The notes beneath the pieces were generated by a model. It had not been told where the DNA came from and did no database searches. It saw only the letters and a list, made by a program, of their open reading frames with translations. Made by a program: the position numbers and the translations under genes. DNA of 64,000 bases from Acridotheres tristis (Eukaryota > Chordata > Aves > Passeriformes > Sturnidae), in NCBI GenBank assembly GCA_037013685.1, contig CM072906.1, forward strand, positions 3,576,501 to 3,640,500, read 5' to 3'. How positions within the stretch are numbered: position 1 is the first letter of the stretch; the number at the start of each line of letters is the position of its first letter. This document shows positions 1-13,680 of the stretch, piece after piece.

Positions 1-3000
1 AGAGCAGACAGAGCAATAAAGCACAAAAATTGTAGAAAGAAGGGAAAATAATCTAGTCAAAACCAGAGTACAGCACTGGGGCATTACTCTCATGGTATAG
101 TGAATATGGAAGGATAAAACTCTTCAAAAGGCTTCTACAAATCCAGTTGTTCACCTCCTTAGTCTTTGTGTTCCTAGTGGCCTGTAGCTCTGTAGCTGCT
201 CCTACCTAACTCCCACATAGTTAAGACTTTTTGTATGGTTTGGTTTATAAATGTATTAACTGACTACAGCTCAAGCAGGCACAGAGATGCTCTATCACCT
301 TCTGAGTTCAGCCAGGTTTATCCTTTCTCTAGCTGGGAAAAGCAGCCAGTAAGAACTGAAAAGCACAAGAAGGATTGGATGCAGACCTATGGGAGGGCCA
401 ACTAAAGCAATATTTACACAACTGCATATGCAGTGCTTTAAAAGGGAAGATCAGCATGCAATTACAGCATCATGTGGAGGTAAGTGAAGCTCAAATCACC
501 AGTTTTATGTGTGTTACTCTAGAATGCTACTGAGCAAGCAGCAGTTGTGCTCCATCTGTCACCATGTCCTCTGCTGTCACAGGATCCTTGCTGAAGGGAC
601 TGCCATGGTCTGCTTCTCTCCATTATGGATGAGGCTGTGACTTTTCTGTGCAGGGAGTTACAGTGTCCCTCTAACCAGTTCACAGTAACTCTTGGTTAAA
701 GAGCAGCTTGTATGTCAGGATTAATATAAAAGAAGACAAAAATTCTCTTTGTGTCTGCAATTCCTAAGGAACAGGTAACCTTTGCTTTCCAGCCAGCATC
801 AGAAGCTGAGAGTATGGATTGGCTTGGCAGTGATCAGAGACACCAGATCAGCCTGCAAAGAGCAGCGTGTGGGATGAAGGCAGGCTCAAACCCTTGGTGG
901 ATTTCTTTTCCCCACTTTCTGTTTGGATTTTCAGAACCATTTCCTCCTAAAAATTTGTGCAACCACGATTTGTGTTTCTCAGTTAAAAGGCTTTTTAAAT
1001 TTTTAAAAGATTTTATTTTATTGCCTTTTTGATGAGTGAAATGAAGTTCCAGCAAATATTAGATTTCACTCCCCCTCATTAATGCTGTAAATTAATTTAG
1101 GACTGATTTAGATGTAGGATTAACAACCTGAGGACTAATCCACATTTTGTTCAGAGGACATAATCAGGATGAACAGTCTTTTGTCTCACACCACTCAATG
1201 ATTTAGCAGAACCACTCCATGGGAACCAAACAATATTTGTGTCTCTGCTGGCAGAGGAACTGTTCAGGGTTAAGGCAGAAGAGTGGGAGACACCTGGCCT
1301 GGGCCCAGCTTTGCTCCAGGCTCCTCCTGCAACCCTGGGCAAGTGCTTTTGCACTCTGCATCATCTCCCCTGATTTTAACATTGAGAAGTCTGATTTAGA
1401 GAAAAGACAAAAGATTAGAAGCAATGTTTGTGGTGGTTTAGGGCATCATCTTGTATTTAACCAGGATTAAGGATATCTGGGCCATGGGCCACCTGCCAGC
1501 ACAGAAACTTGGTAAGCTGGAGTGATAGACTTAATAAGCTTTCAGTTATGTGGCTCTACCCTTATTTACATGAGATGGTGTTTTATTTTCTGAGCACTCT
1601 TTCCCTCTGATAGCACTGTGATTAATACATTATTATCTATATTGCAGGAGCAAAGTCAAGCCCTCAGTTTTCAGATCAGCAAAAAAACCCAAGAGAAAAC
1701 ACTGCTTTTCTTAAAGCAACAATTACCTCCTAGAAAACTTGACACACTCAAGACCAATCCTGCAATATCTCAGTGATGCTGTTTTCAGATGCCCTGTGTG
1801 TTTGCTAAAGAAATAAATAACATATCTTGCAATTAACAAATGAATATCCTGTCGAAGTTAGCTTTTACTTGCTGCCAGTGAATAATGTTCAGAAGGATTT
1901 CATCCACTGAATGGATGGAAGGGGAATGAAGATTAAATACATGCTTTGGCAAATGTCCTTTTCCACCAGAATATTTTCTTGAAAGCACTTTATGTCTAAT
2001 GAGACATTGAGGACCTGTTCCTCTGAGTACAATAAATAAATACAAATAATTGCTGTAGAAAAGAATCTGACAACCAGTGCCATTTTGGGCATAACTGATT
2101 GATGCTGCTTATAATCAGTGACACTTCTAGAGCTGAAACCTCCTGTTCTGGACACATGCTGCTCACATCAGCTCAGCTGAGTTCTGCTGTCCCACAAGGG
2201 CAGCATTTTTAAAACATTTAATACAAATTGTTATTAATCGATTGTATTACAATTCCCAAGAAGCTGCAGCCACAGATGAGGACCCTGCTGTGCCATGGGC
2301 TGCAGGAAATTAAAAAGGAGGGGACATTGCAGTGGTTCACTTAATTTGAAATCAAAGACCAATTGATAGAGCTCCAGAATAGTCTCACCTTTAGTGTGAC
2401 CATAAAGAATGATTTTATACAATTCAGTGTTGCCACAATTTCCCAGACAAGCTCCTGACAGGTGTTTGATATCCACTGTGACAGCATGGGAAAACGTGTC
2501 TTGCTGGCACACTGTTTCAAAACCTAACTGAATTCTCACTTTTTCTGAGATGCAATTGTTCCAGTGTGGCTCCCTCAGACAGATGACAGTGACAAGACAG
2601 CCACAGCACCACAGATCCGTGACTCTAATTAATAGTTCCGTAGGAGGTTTTCAAACCAGACCGTTGGCTTAAAATACTGGATTTCTTAAAAACACTGCTA
2701 CTCCTTTCAACTCTCCACGAGGATCAAACATCTGTCATGTCTACATGAGACTGGTGCTCAATGTCATGCCCTGCAGCCCCTCCTCTGAGCCACCCCAGGA
2801 GCAGAGCCAGAGCAGCTGGGCTTCTGCTGGGGTTGTTCAGCTCTGCCTAAAAATGTCTGAGACATGAAAATGCCTGCTCCATTAAAAGGACATCAGAATT
2901 GCAATAATCCTTCCTTACACAACAGGAGAAATGTTGGAAGCTAACAGCACCAAAACTCATGGGCTGTTGTTAATCCCTGAGTTCTCATGGGTGCAGTGGT

Positions 3001-3492
3001 TGTTAGCTTTGCCTTTCATCCTCAGGTTCCTGCCCTGGTGAGTTTTACATTTTCATGCCACACCATGTTCCCAGGACTGTCCATTCAGCAGATTCTCTGT
3101 CAAGCACTTGAAGGGCAAAATACATCACACTTATTACCAGTCTAAAGAAGTGAACAGAATCCTGCTGTTGGTTTATCATGAGTTTTCTAATCTAGGGGAA
3201 GTAACCATCTCCTGTTTAAAACTGGGTCTTGTAAATAAAATCATTAGGTTGCTTTGCTTTTGGTCCATTCTACACTCAAATCATTCTGAGACCCAATCTC
3301 CTGCCCAACAGAAAATCAAGGCCAAAAAACCCCTCATGTTCATTTAGCTTCCCAGTAGGAGTTTATTTATTCACCTTTCTAAGAGTAGATTGAACAAGCA
3401 GTATGCCCATACATCATAATGAAGAAATCTCTAGGCACCCATGGGACAAATGGAATGTTACAAAGGCCAGTGAAGAAGAAACACTTTCTTAC
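1..3492 (-). other. SPNS2: SPNS2 intron 2 (partial)
   Basis: The start of intron 2, from the exon 2 donor to the window edge. It is AT-moderate sequence with short chance open frames on both strands. I see no exon with homology to the rest of SPNS2, no CpG cluster and no clear transposable element. Exon 3 must lie outside the window. Confidence 0.85.
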
Positions 3493-3558
3493 CTGTCTGT
3501 AACAAGCCAGCCCCGCTGTCTTTAACCCCGAAGTGCTGCTGGATGTCCAGTAACACAC
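3493..3558 (-). CDS. SPNS2: SPNS2 coding exon 2
   Basis: A 66-bp internal exon on the minus strand, bounded by a pyrimidine-rich acceptor (CCTTGTAG|GTGTGT) and a consensus donor (ACAG|GTAAGA). Its first two bases complete the glycine codon begun in exon 1. It then reads VLLDIQQHFGVKDSGAGLLQT in three parts: VLLDIQQHFG, VKDSGAG and LLQT. This matches SPNS2 directly after the YTVAG of exon 1 and covers the end of membrane helix 1 and the first extracellular segment leading to helix 2. It ends with one spare base, so intron 2 is phase 1 like intron 1. The next expected residues (VF...) are not in the window, because intron 2 runs off the left edge. The exon falls inside a longer open frame (3458-3664) whose flanking residues are intron read-through. 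Confidence 0.95.
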
Positions 3559-5144
3559 CTACAAGGAAAACAGAGAATATGCTCAGTGCCTTCAGCCTTT
3601 GAAAAGCATTCAACTCAAACCTTTTGTGATGCATCAGCAAAGCTTCAAATTCCAGTTTAAACACATAACTTCGAAAGGTTGCACTTTTTTTTTCCCCTGT
3701 ACATGCACACTCGGTAATTTTGGGCTACTACAATAAAAGCAGAGGTGGGCAGATGCAATATCATGCAATGAGCCTGGGAATGAAACCCTGATGAATGGAA
3801 ACTGGTCTTTCTTTTCTACTTAAATAAGATCAGGCTTTTCTTTTTGTGTGTGGTTTTCTTTTCATAATCCAGACCTCTTACTTCTGTTATTTCACAGAAA
3901 TACAGGGAAACTGATTCTGCAGCTAAGGTGCTTCAAATGGTTTGACAAGACAGATTGAATCCCAGACAAGTTTTAACAAATCTCTGCTGGGAGGAGATAT
4001 GGCAGATTGGTAGCAATGATGAAAGGTTTCATATTTAACTAGTTCTGGGGAGTTTTTTATTTTTAAAGCAAATATAACAAATTTATTTAAAATACCTTAG
4101 TAAAGGTGAGTAAGTGACCAGATGCTCAGATTTAAAGTAACTACAAGGAGAACCAAACCAAATCTTCTGTCTTCCTTGAATCTCAATATATTAATTGGCA
4201 CAAGCAAAATTAACAGGTTTTGAAGTATTTACACATTCAACTAGATTTAACATTTTTGTACCAAACATTTTGACACATGCAACATCAGGTATATGGGACA
4301 GCCATGCTTTTGTAACCAACAGACCAAAGGGAAAACCCACAGCAGAGCTTTAATTTGGGGACACCCAGGTTTGCCAAGCTGTACATGGTCCAGTGGTCTC
4401 AGATGCAGATCCATAGGCCTGAATATTTGTCAGTGGTGTAAATAACCTGCATCTGACTTCCTGGGTCTGGGATAGAGGCTGCTGCTCTCTTTAGATCTGG
4501 GACTTCCTTATTTAGACTACTGTCTTCCCCAAATCTGAGGATATGCAAGTTTCTTTTTTAAAAACAAGAAAACCATTCTCTAACGACACTGAACATCCAT
4601 AGAAGTTCACCACCAGCTCAAATTCTGATCCAAGGCTTTATCCAAAGTCATTTTTCACATCTCTGCAGGTTACAGAAATCAACTGAGCACCAACCTGGAT
4701 CGCTCACCATAAATGCCCTAGCTCCTGGGACTGCCAAGATCACACTAAATGACGAACACAGAGAGATAAAAGACCAGAGATAACTATTCCCAGAAGACAC
4801 GTGGGGCAATGCCAAGGGAACAGTCATAAATTAAAGATACTAAAGGAAAATAAGATGATGGAGAGAAGGGGAAAAAAAGCAAGAAAGCTCATTTGAGCTA
4901 TTCTGTACTACTTGTACATCACCATGTACTCAGGACAGCATTCAGGTGGGCTTCAGGCTTCAATATCTGCTCAGAAAAATTAGTTCGACCTCCTGCAACA
5001 ACTCCCACTTCCCTACTCTCTCACCAGACTGCTTGGCCCCAAACAAGCAGGCTGGGGGTGGGGAAGGGTGTGAACCTAATGAATGTCTGTCATTACTGAT
5101 AAAAGAGGGCAGATGCAGAGCCAGGCTCCTCACACTGGTGCCCA

Positions 5145-5392
5145 GTTAAAGAGGCAAAGGGCAACAACTGAGATCTGGGAAATTCCATTTAAACATCAAA
5201 TGAATTTTTACTGTGAGGAAGGTCAAGCATGGATGTTCAGGGAGGTTGTGGGTTCCCCATCCCTGGAGATATTCAAAACCCAACAGGACACAGTCCTGTG
5301 CAACCTGCTCTAGCTGACCCTGCTTTAAGCAGGAGGCTTGGATTAGAAGATCTCCAGAGGTCCTTTCTGACCTCAATTATTCTGTGATTCTG
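5145..5392 (+). mobile_element. CR1 LINE 3' end
   Basis: A truncated CR1 retrotransposon 3' end in sense orientation on the plus strand. It contains the GGAAATTCCATTTAAAC block, TTTTTACTGTGAGG, the CCATCCCTGGAGATATTCAA block and GTGCAACCTGCTCTAG. It ends in the typical ATTCTGTGATTCTGT octamer repeats. It is opposite in orientation to SPNS2. Its wording is closer to chicken-type CR1 than the other copies here, which suggests an older insertion. Confidence 0.85.
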
Positions 5393-8300
5393 TAATTTTC
5401 TGAAGTATTAAGTGCCTGATTACATTCATCCTGACACAGTGTTCCCCAGGCCTTTCTTTTCCTTTGGAACATTGCTGTTTACTACAATTTCAAGAGGAAT
5501 TTCTTTGCTTCTTTCTTGAACTCCATTTACAAAGTGCCCTGGGATTTCTTGACTGTGCTTCCTTGGTTTGCTCCATTAACAACTGAGATACCATTATCCA
5601 GGCAGCAACTGATGAACAAAAATAAATTTACATTTGTCTAGCCAACCCCTCTGTGGTGTAGCTGACTTACCTGCTCCCCTTCCACAAAAATAAAATGTTT
5701 CTTCTGCAACCTAACTCAGAAACCTCACTGAGTTTAACCAGCTCTGAGCACTTTGTGCTCCAGTACTGACTGGTCCCAAACTGCCCACATCAGGGAAAGC
5801 TCCACAAGTCAAAACAAGTCCTGGGCACTATAATCCCAATTTTAGGCACAATAAACTCATCAACATCCTCAAGAACAATGTGGAAGAAGGGAGGAAATAC
5901 TGATTACAATATTTTCTCATGGTCTCCTATCATCACTCAGTCGTGCTGCACAGAAGGGAAATATCCTACTCCTGCTTGCAGCTGAGCAGGGACTTGGACT
6001 GGATGGAATATATTCCAGGAGGGAATACACACACATGTGGAGAGCTCCAGCCAGCACCCTGAAAGGTGGCTCTCCTGCCTTCAGCAGCATATTCCCAGCC
6101 ATGACAGAATGCCAAAGAGGCACATCAAACTTCCAAAAGTTATGAGAAGCAGGAGCCTGGGATGTGATGGAAAATAGACTTTTATGGATTTGCATCAGAA
6201 ACCAGAACAGAAAGTAGAGGGGAATATAATAGTGCCTACACAAAAAAGCAGAGGAGATTTTCCAGTGTGTTATTTGTCCAGGGACAGTGGTTTCACACTC
6301 CTGCAGACCATAATGAGTTTTCCAAGCTCGAGCTGCTGTAGCCACAAATGAAGCACATCTTGGACACAGACATGCAGACACTTGGATTAATCCTACAATT
6401 TTATCCTGGTGGTGGAGAGGAAAGTGGGTTCTGTGGAGAGTCAATGCAACAGGACGATGTAGAACCACAATTATAAGTCCTGTCTGAGCTTAGAAGAAGA
6501 TCTCAGATGATTAAGAGGGATCTGCATGTCTAATTGGCATGGATTTCCTACTCCAAGTTATTTTATATTCTCTTTGGACTACAGGTGTTTTGATTTGGGT
6601 TTAGAGCATTAAATTAGAGGCAAGAGCAGGGAGATGATGCAACACACCTATGAAGTGATAGTAGTTCTCTGCTGTGGGAGCTTTCCTGCTCAGCCACTCA
6701 CCTGGGAAGACACTCCTCTTAAATTCACTCAGCTCTGTTTTCACCTCACTGTGGCAGTGACTCACCCCAGAATTTAATAAGATTTAGGGATACAATTAAG
6801 CAATGATAGACCAGGGGAGAATACAAGAAAATGATAGAGCTTTTGACTTTTCCTTCTGCTTCTAGATGATGGGAAGGGAGAGAGCTGGAGCCAGGCTCCA
6901 GACAATGACCATTTTGCTTGCAGTGCTGTGTCTCACAGCACCTGATGCAATCCAAGAGGTGAAGCCACCACACGTGGCTGGCAAGGTCTGTCTTGGATTA
7001 AAGCTCACACCTATGACCCAGGAGGATCCCAAAATAGCCAAGAGCAGCCAGCAGGCACCAGTCTTCCTGAGAACCTCTCTGGAGGGCTGCTGGCCATTTG
7101 GGATGTCTGTATGATTACATGGCACCTTGTGTGCTCCCACCTATTATTTCCTAAGCACATTCTGCATTTTCAGGACTGAGCAAAAAGACAGAAAACGTGG
7201 TGCCAATCTCCCAGAGCATCTCAGCAGCTGAAGCAGATGCTCTTAATGCTGATGTAGATTTGGAACTCAGTGAGATGAAACACAGGCAGCACCCAGCCAG
7301 GAGTGCTTATCAAGATGGGCACAGGGACACCCAGGAAACTGGGTTACTGGGGCACCCAGCCAGAAGAGCAAGCACTGGTTACTGCAGCCATCTCTGGGGG
7401 ACTTTTACCAGGTCTAATGTCTAAGCACCTGACACCAAGGTAATTATCAGACTTTTGTGGGCACTGGGCATGAAGAGGACTTTTAGGAGAAATTTGGAGG
7501 ATAAAAGGTCATGGAGTGCTACAGATAGAGAGGGATGTGCCTGACCTCATCCACTCACAGGGTCAGAGGGTTTCTAGAGTACTGCTGATACTTGTAATGA
7601 CCATTTCACAATCAGTGTTTGTGAAAGACCTGATTCTGAGGCTTTTGGAATGCATATCCACGTTTAATGGCCCGGGTTATCTCTGTTTTAGGGGAAATCC
7701 TTTGGGAAAGCCAAATTTTCCTGGAAGCATGCAGTTCACACTTCAGACAGGAAGGTAGGTGGTACAGATGAGGCATGAGGCAAGCTGCTGGCCTAGAAAA
7801 GTTTCGTGTCCCTAATTTGAGCTACAACAAAACAGAAGCTGCAGGATTCTACATGGGCTCTTCACCAAATACTGCTGCCTGTAAACATTGCCACAATAAG
7901 AAACAGTGTCCATCAGCTAAACCACTGTGAAATGACAATTTCAAAGCAAAAAGACATTAGAGCTTCCCTGGGACAGCCCCATTTTCCAGTCACCAAATCA
8001 AAACGTCATTATTTGCTTTCAAACTGCTTCCAAGGCAGGTGCAAAATGCAGAGTTGGCCTGTGCACAGAGTGCAGAGTACAGAAGTAAAGGCACAGGTTT
8101 GCAGCTCACATTCTTTAAATACAGTGTGTGTGCTGCAACACCACTGGCCAACACAACTACTTACTCAAGAAAGCATGTTCATTTTTTAGTGGGGAAAAAT
8201 GATGGTGCTTGAAAGGAACCAGCACATGGTTTTCCACAGGACACAGGATGTGTGCCCCTAGAACCCTCCCTCCTGCCCCACTGCAGGTCTGGACCTCTCT

Positions 8301-9372
8301 TTAGGGACCCCAGATTGTCACTGTCAACCCCCTGAGAGCCAGTGCAGGCTCTGTACTGACAATACTGTTTGTTCTGTTACCTCTTCCTTATAAAGGCATT
8401 TTCTTCCCAGACTGTGCTCCCTGGCTCTCCCAGGGCCAGCTTCCTCAGGGGGAGGTAGCTAAGAAGGGATGGCCAAGCCCTGGCCTTCTATCCATTAAAG
8501 TCACAAACCACCTTCCTCCCATCAGGCTCTTCCTCATGCCTGCAGCCATATTCAACCTCCTTCAAATAAAGCATTAAGGAGGCAGAGGAGTGGTGCAACA
8601 CACCTGTCTCTTCAGAGACATGTGAAAAGATTAGGTGGAGAGAAGTTTATTCTGAAGTCTCTGTGATTACATCTTCACTGCAACCCCAAGGTGTAGCAGC
8701 AGTTCACACACTGATCCCTGAGCTTCAAACGAGCTGCTTCAGCTCAGCCACCCACCAGCTATTAAACACCAGCGTCATAATTCAAGCCCTATTTAAATAT
8801 TCAGCTGCAGAAAACCACCATGGTAGCCCTACTGATATTTGTACCTCAAGATAAATTCCCACTGCTGCCAGAACTAGCAAGTCTAGAATATAAATGCAGT
8901 ACTACCTTCTTTGGATTGCCATGAAAGCATTCCCTGCCTGCTCTTCAAGTACTGATAAATGCCTGGTGACATCTGGCTTGAAAACATTGACAGGAGCTTC
9001 CTTAGGACATAAACACCGAGTTTCTTTCTGCAAAACTAGTTTCCACTGTTGCATGACATGACAATATACACTGGCAAAACAGTCTTTGGTTTCGAAATAA
9101 TGCTGCAGGATTAAAAAGAAACAAACAAAACAAACCCAGCAATTAGACAAATCAAAACAAGGGTTTCCTAAGATCTGCTCACACTGGAATGCATGAAACT
9201 TGTGACCTAGAAAGCATTGAAAACCAACTGCCAACACCCACAGCAGCGTCTTTAGGATGGGGTTTCCCTGAGTAATAGAGCGTTGGGAAGAGACAATCCC
9301 AGCAGCTTGAGCTGCTCAGAGTGAGCCAGGGTCCTGATGTCATTCACGGGACACGGAACAGTTGCTCAAAAA

Positions 9373-9640
9373 TCACAGAGTAGACTCAGAGAATATCCTG
9401 AGCTGGAAGGGACCCACAGGGACCAGTGAGTCCAGCCCCTGGCCCTGCAGAGACCCCCCAGCAATCCCACCCTGTACATCCCTGGAGCAGTGTCCAAGTG
9501 TTCCTGCAGCTCTGGCAGCCTCGGGGCCGTGCCCATTCCCTGGGGAGCCTGGGCAGTGCCAGCACCCTCTGGGGGAAGAACCTTCTCTGGATATCCAGCC
9601 TAAAGCTCCCCTGACACAGCTCCAGCCACTTCCTAACAAA
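9373..9640 (-). mobile_element. CR1 LINE 3' fragment, antisense to plus strand
   Basis: Reads on the plus strand as the reverse complement of a CR1 3' end. It starts AATCACAGAGTAGACTCAGA, then GAGCTGGAAGGGACCCACAG and a GTCCAGCCCCTGGCCC block, and continues through GGGGGAAGAACCTTCTCTGG. It is GC-rich compared with its flanks and explains the long chance open frames on both strands here. The inner boundary is approximate. Confidence 0.75.
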
Positions 9641-11489
9641 ACCCCAGAGAAGTGTGAGAGTTCAAAGCCTTCACAGGCACTGAGAGCCTCCCCCTGCCTG
9701 CAGAAGGTGATGAGGTGGGGGCTGCTCTCACATGATGCTGTTGGACTGTCAGGACACAGCAGAGGAATTGCTGTTCACTCCAAGCAGCATTTGCAGTGGG
9801 TTTTTGGAAGGACAGGTGCTGTGAGCTCTGCAAAGAACACACTACTGCTTGGGAAATGAAATAGAAATGCCTGTCTGAGGTGACATTCCCAATCTGAATG
9901 AAAACCAATGTTATCCTCAGAGACTCACACCACCTGTCACACCCACTTTTTCCATTCAGTGTTTTTTGTCATTATTATAGTATCAGTAGGGAAGTATCTG
10001 AGCTATTCATTTATTCATTCATTCCCAAAGGCTACTATTGGCTTACCTGCATAGCATGTAACAAGTAATTAACCATCAGGAAAAAAAAAATGGAATGTGA
10101 TTAATCAAGAACATGGAGAAGAAGTATATTAAAAAAGCAACTTCTTACTCTGGCAGTAATAAATGATGGTTTCTCTCACACAGCTCAAACTCCACTGTAA
10201 TGTGGTATGCAAAGTCTGAATTGCCTGCAAGACTGGGAGGAGATAAAAAAAGTTCATCAGGTGTAGAATCGATTAGCACAAGGCATCATTAACACAGGGT
10301 CAGGGCGTCTAGGGAAGGCAGCACAGGACAGGCAGTCCTGCTGGGATTAGAAAAACAAACCAAACCAAAACAAATAGGAGTTTGAGTGCAACCATGGCTG
10401 CCAAATGCTGGGTGCTTCATTGGTAAACCCACACCCTAATCAAATCCTTCATCTCCTTAATTACAGTGCATGTCTGTTCCCAGGACTATGGCTGGGAAGG
10501 ATGTCCTTGTCAAACAGGGAGCATGGGATACTCGGCCAGCACGAAACCAAGAGCTTAAATAAATTCCAAAACACGGATGGTTTTCCAGTTATGAGCCATT
10601 ACAACAACAGCTCTCAGCAGTAAGACTTTAAAATGGCACGGGGCAACTCTGAGAAGCTCACAGGGTCCCTTCAGTCTCCTCTCCACCTGGGACACAGCTC
10701 CCTACGAGGAGATCCCTGATTTCACCCCTGCCTCATCTCACTTGCAGACTCCTGCTTAGCCTATCTTAATCAGCCTGGCAGCTCCTGCAAGCCAAGGGAA
10801 GACTTCAATTAGAGATAAGTGACAGGATTTGGCTCAAAGGACAGACTAAAATGAATTGGCACCTAGACCTGAACTTAAAACCATACTCATTGACACTTGG
10901 GACATTTCCTTTATGTGGAATGGGAAAAATCAGAAGCCCTTACAAATCTGAAAAACCAACAGAAACTGAAGGAGTAGCTGAGTTATTAGCCATCTGAAAG
11001 GAGAGGAATCATTCACAGCTTTCAGGCAATGCTGGCCAGACCTTTCTCCCACACCCAGCATCTCTAGCTCAGGACTCAGTTTAGACCCAATTTCTGGGGG
11101 TTTTTATTTCATGCAAACACAGAATGAAACACAATCTTTACCAGAGGAGAAAACTACTCTTGGGACATTTTAGATCTAAGCAACAGCCTCACCAGATTTT
11201 CACATCAAAGAGGAGAGCCTCAAAATAATGTTATTATTTCAATTATTCAAATCTCAGAAAATTCAGTTATTCCCCCAATTCACATTCTCCTCATGGATTC
11301 TGTAGCAGAAAAAAATTGGGCCTGCCACCAAAAGCTCTACTTGTCTTCTGCCTTTCTAATCTTTAGACAAGACTAACAAGTTGAGCTAATTCATGCAGTG
11401 AAACATATCTCAGAGACTTTGTATATGAACTAATTAAAATAAATAAAACCAGTATGGATAATGATAGAGCAAATCAAGTGCATATGAAT

Positions 11490-11568
11490 TGAGTCAGTGA
11501 CTCAGTGCTCCCTTGTTTTCCTTATTGGAAAATTTGGCTTATCACCATACCGGGGTGACGATGAGTCA
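11490..11568. promoter_or_regulatory. AP-1/CRE-like motif cluster (candidate enhancer)
   Basis: TGAGTCA at 11490-11496 and TGACTCA at 11498-11504 form a perfect 15-bp palindrome around one G. A third TGAGTCA lies at 11562-11568, directly after a TGACG half-site at 11556-11560. Three exact AP-1 sites in 79 bp is more than expected by chance in this intron. Activity is inferred only. Confidence 0.4.
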
Positions 11569-12234
11569 GGGAACTGGCATGAGCCACAAATTGCAAGGAA
11601 ATTAAAATAAGTATCTACAAAATCTCTTTTTGGAGAGGTTTTGGAGATTTTTGCTGGCTTTGTATGGATGTGGTTGTGGACCTCACAGTTCTAACCTCAT
11701 GGTTTTCAGACCAGATAAAATCAAGAAAGGGAAGAGGCATTTTTGAGTTCTAGAGATAATATGGAATGACTGGGCTCTTGTTCTCAGAATCAGTTTGATG
11801 CCTTTACTTTTATAAAAGTATATATTTTAACCAACTGCATTTGAATCATATTACCCTATTCTACTGAATGCTTATCAAGTAAATAGGTGGATATTAATCA
11901 CTTGGAACCAGTGATTAATTTGCACATGCAAATATTTTAACAGCATTAAACAGAGAACTAACAGTGTGCATGGCATGAGGGTAACAGTTCTAAACCCAAG
12001 TCTATACAAGCACAAGCACCTCACTCACACAGACCATGAGAACTTGCTCTGTTACACCTTCTGACATACCACCTGTTGGACTGGAGGTTTGGGAACACAA
12101 ACCCCACCAAAAACCCTGGGCTATCATGTGCACTTCTATGTACAAGCAGCTGTGTCTCTGGAGCTCATCGATATTATTTCACAATAATAAAATTAAATTC
12201 AAACTGTTAAACTAAAAAAATAATCAGAGAGACC

Positions 12235-12252
12235 AAAAAAAAAAAAAAAAAA
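12235..12252. repeat. A18 homopolymer
   Basis: Eighteen consecutive adenines in intron 1 with no associated element recognised. Confidence 0.85.
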
Positions 12253-13302
12253 GCAAATTTCAAGGTTGTGAAGGTGAAAGGAAGAAAGCTTTAATGTTTT
12301 CTAGTTCCACACTCCAGCAAGTGAGGGGTTTTTTACCCACTTCCTTTTCTCCTACAGCCATGCACATTTCTGTGACACAGGAGACTGGGGTAATTAGTGA
12401 CTGATGATTTACAGCAGATGACAGCTAATTTCTCCAGTTAAAAAGATTTCTATCAAATCTGTAGAAATGTGCACTGAGATTGGACATACTTCCAAGTGAC
12501 TGCATCTCATCTCTCATTTGCATTTTGCTTCTGCTTGGCAATGCCTCAGAGCTATTTTGGAACATCACAAGCTGTCCAGGGCACACTGGTATATTGTATG
12601 TAATTGTAAGGAGCTTCCTATTCTTTTTTTACCACAAAGAATGTTTTACAAAATGCAAGGGAGATGCCAGATGCAGGGGTACCTTGTACAGAGAGATCTG
12701 CAGAAGAGCAGCAGCCAGGAGCAAAGCAGGGAATGTCAGGCACATTCCAGGCAGGTTTCTGCAGTGCACGACTCAGATCTCTCAGTCAAAGGATAAAACA
12801 TCCACTGTCATGGTCCTGGGCTAACAAAGAGCTCTTGTCATCAACTTCATGCCAGTACAGGGGTGTAAGAGCTCATCTTCAGTGCTCCTGCACACTGATT
12901 TTCACAAGTGGCTGTGCAGAGTTAATGTCCACTACATAAATTTCTCTCTGTGACCTAGATCTGGACAGGCTCATGAGGCTTTAAAAGCACAAGCAGAAAA
13001 AGCTGCAATTGTCTATAGCATCTCCTCCACAGATTAAAACCTGGATAAAACTGTGATACAAACTTGGTGCTGCCACCCACTTTTAAGAAAACAGGAAATC
13101 TGTAAAAGAAACTATTTCAAGTAGCTACCTAAACGTTGTTTAAAATTCCAGATGAAGAAGCTTTTGGACTCAGCTAAAAATACTTACCCTAACTTTAGCA
13201 ATCCCAGAATAGCCTTTACTCTTAGACATATGCTTTAAACAGCCCTGAGACTGCTGCTGAACATGGCAGGTAGGCTCATGAATCTGTCATCCTGCATAAA
13301 GA

Positions 13303-13680
13303 ATCATGGAATGGTTTAGGTTGGAATGGATGTTAAAGCTCATCTTGTTCCAAACCCCTGCCATGGGCAGGGACACCTTCCACTATCCCAGGTTGCTCCA
13401 AGCCCCATCCAAGCTGGCCTTGAACATTTCCAGGGATGGGGCAGCCACAGCTTCTCTGGGCAACCTGTGCCAGGGCCCCACCACACTCACAGGGAACTGA
13501 AGGGGCTCTCCCCTGAGTCTGCTCTTCTTTAGGCTGAACAATCCCAACTCTCTCAGCCTGTGTTGAGGATAAGAAGAGAGGATAAAGCTGCTCCAAGGCC
13601 ACCATTACACAATGCTTCCTTTCATCCACCTCTTTTCCCTGTTCTCTCTAGAGCACCATCATTAGGACTTTGGGGTCCCC
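13303..13680 (-). mobile_element. CR1 LINE 3' fragment, antisense to plus strand
   Basis: A clear reverse-complement CR1. It begins AATCATGGAATGGTTTAGGT, then CCTGCCATGGGCAGGGACAC, GGCCTTGAACATTTCCAGGG, ACAGCTTCTCTGGGCAACCT and CTGAACAATCCCAACTCTCT. A segment in the middle is missing relative to the usual CR1 3' order, so this copy has an internal deletion. The far boundary is approximate. Overlapping short open frames are shadows of the repeat. Confidence 0.88.

Noticed and set aside
5917..6468. 183-codon minus-strand open frame, the longest away from GC-rich DNA
   Set aside because: It begins at GTG and has no ATG for roughly its first 90 codons. It shows no domain, signal or splice pattern. 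One frame of this length is within chance for 64 kb on two strands.
9362..9859. 165-codon plus-strand open frame
   Set aside because: It overlaps a GC-rich antisense CR1 fragment and has no protein-like features beyond composition.
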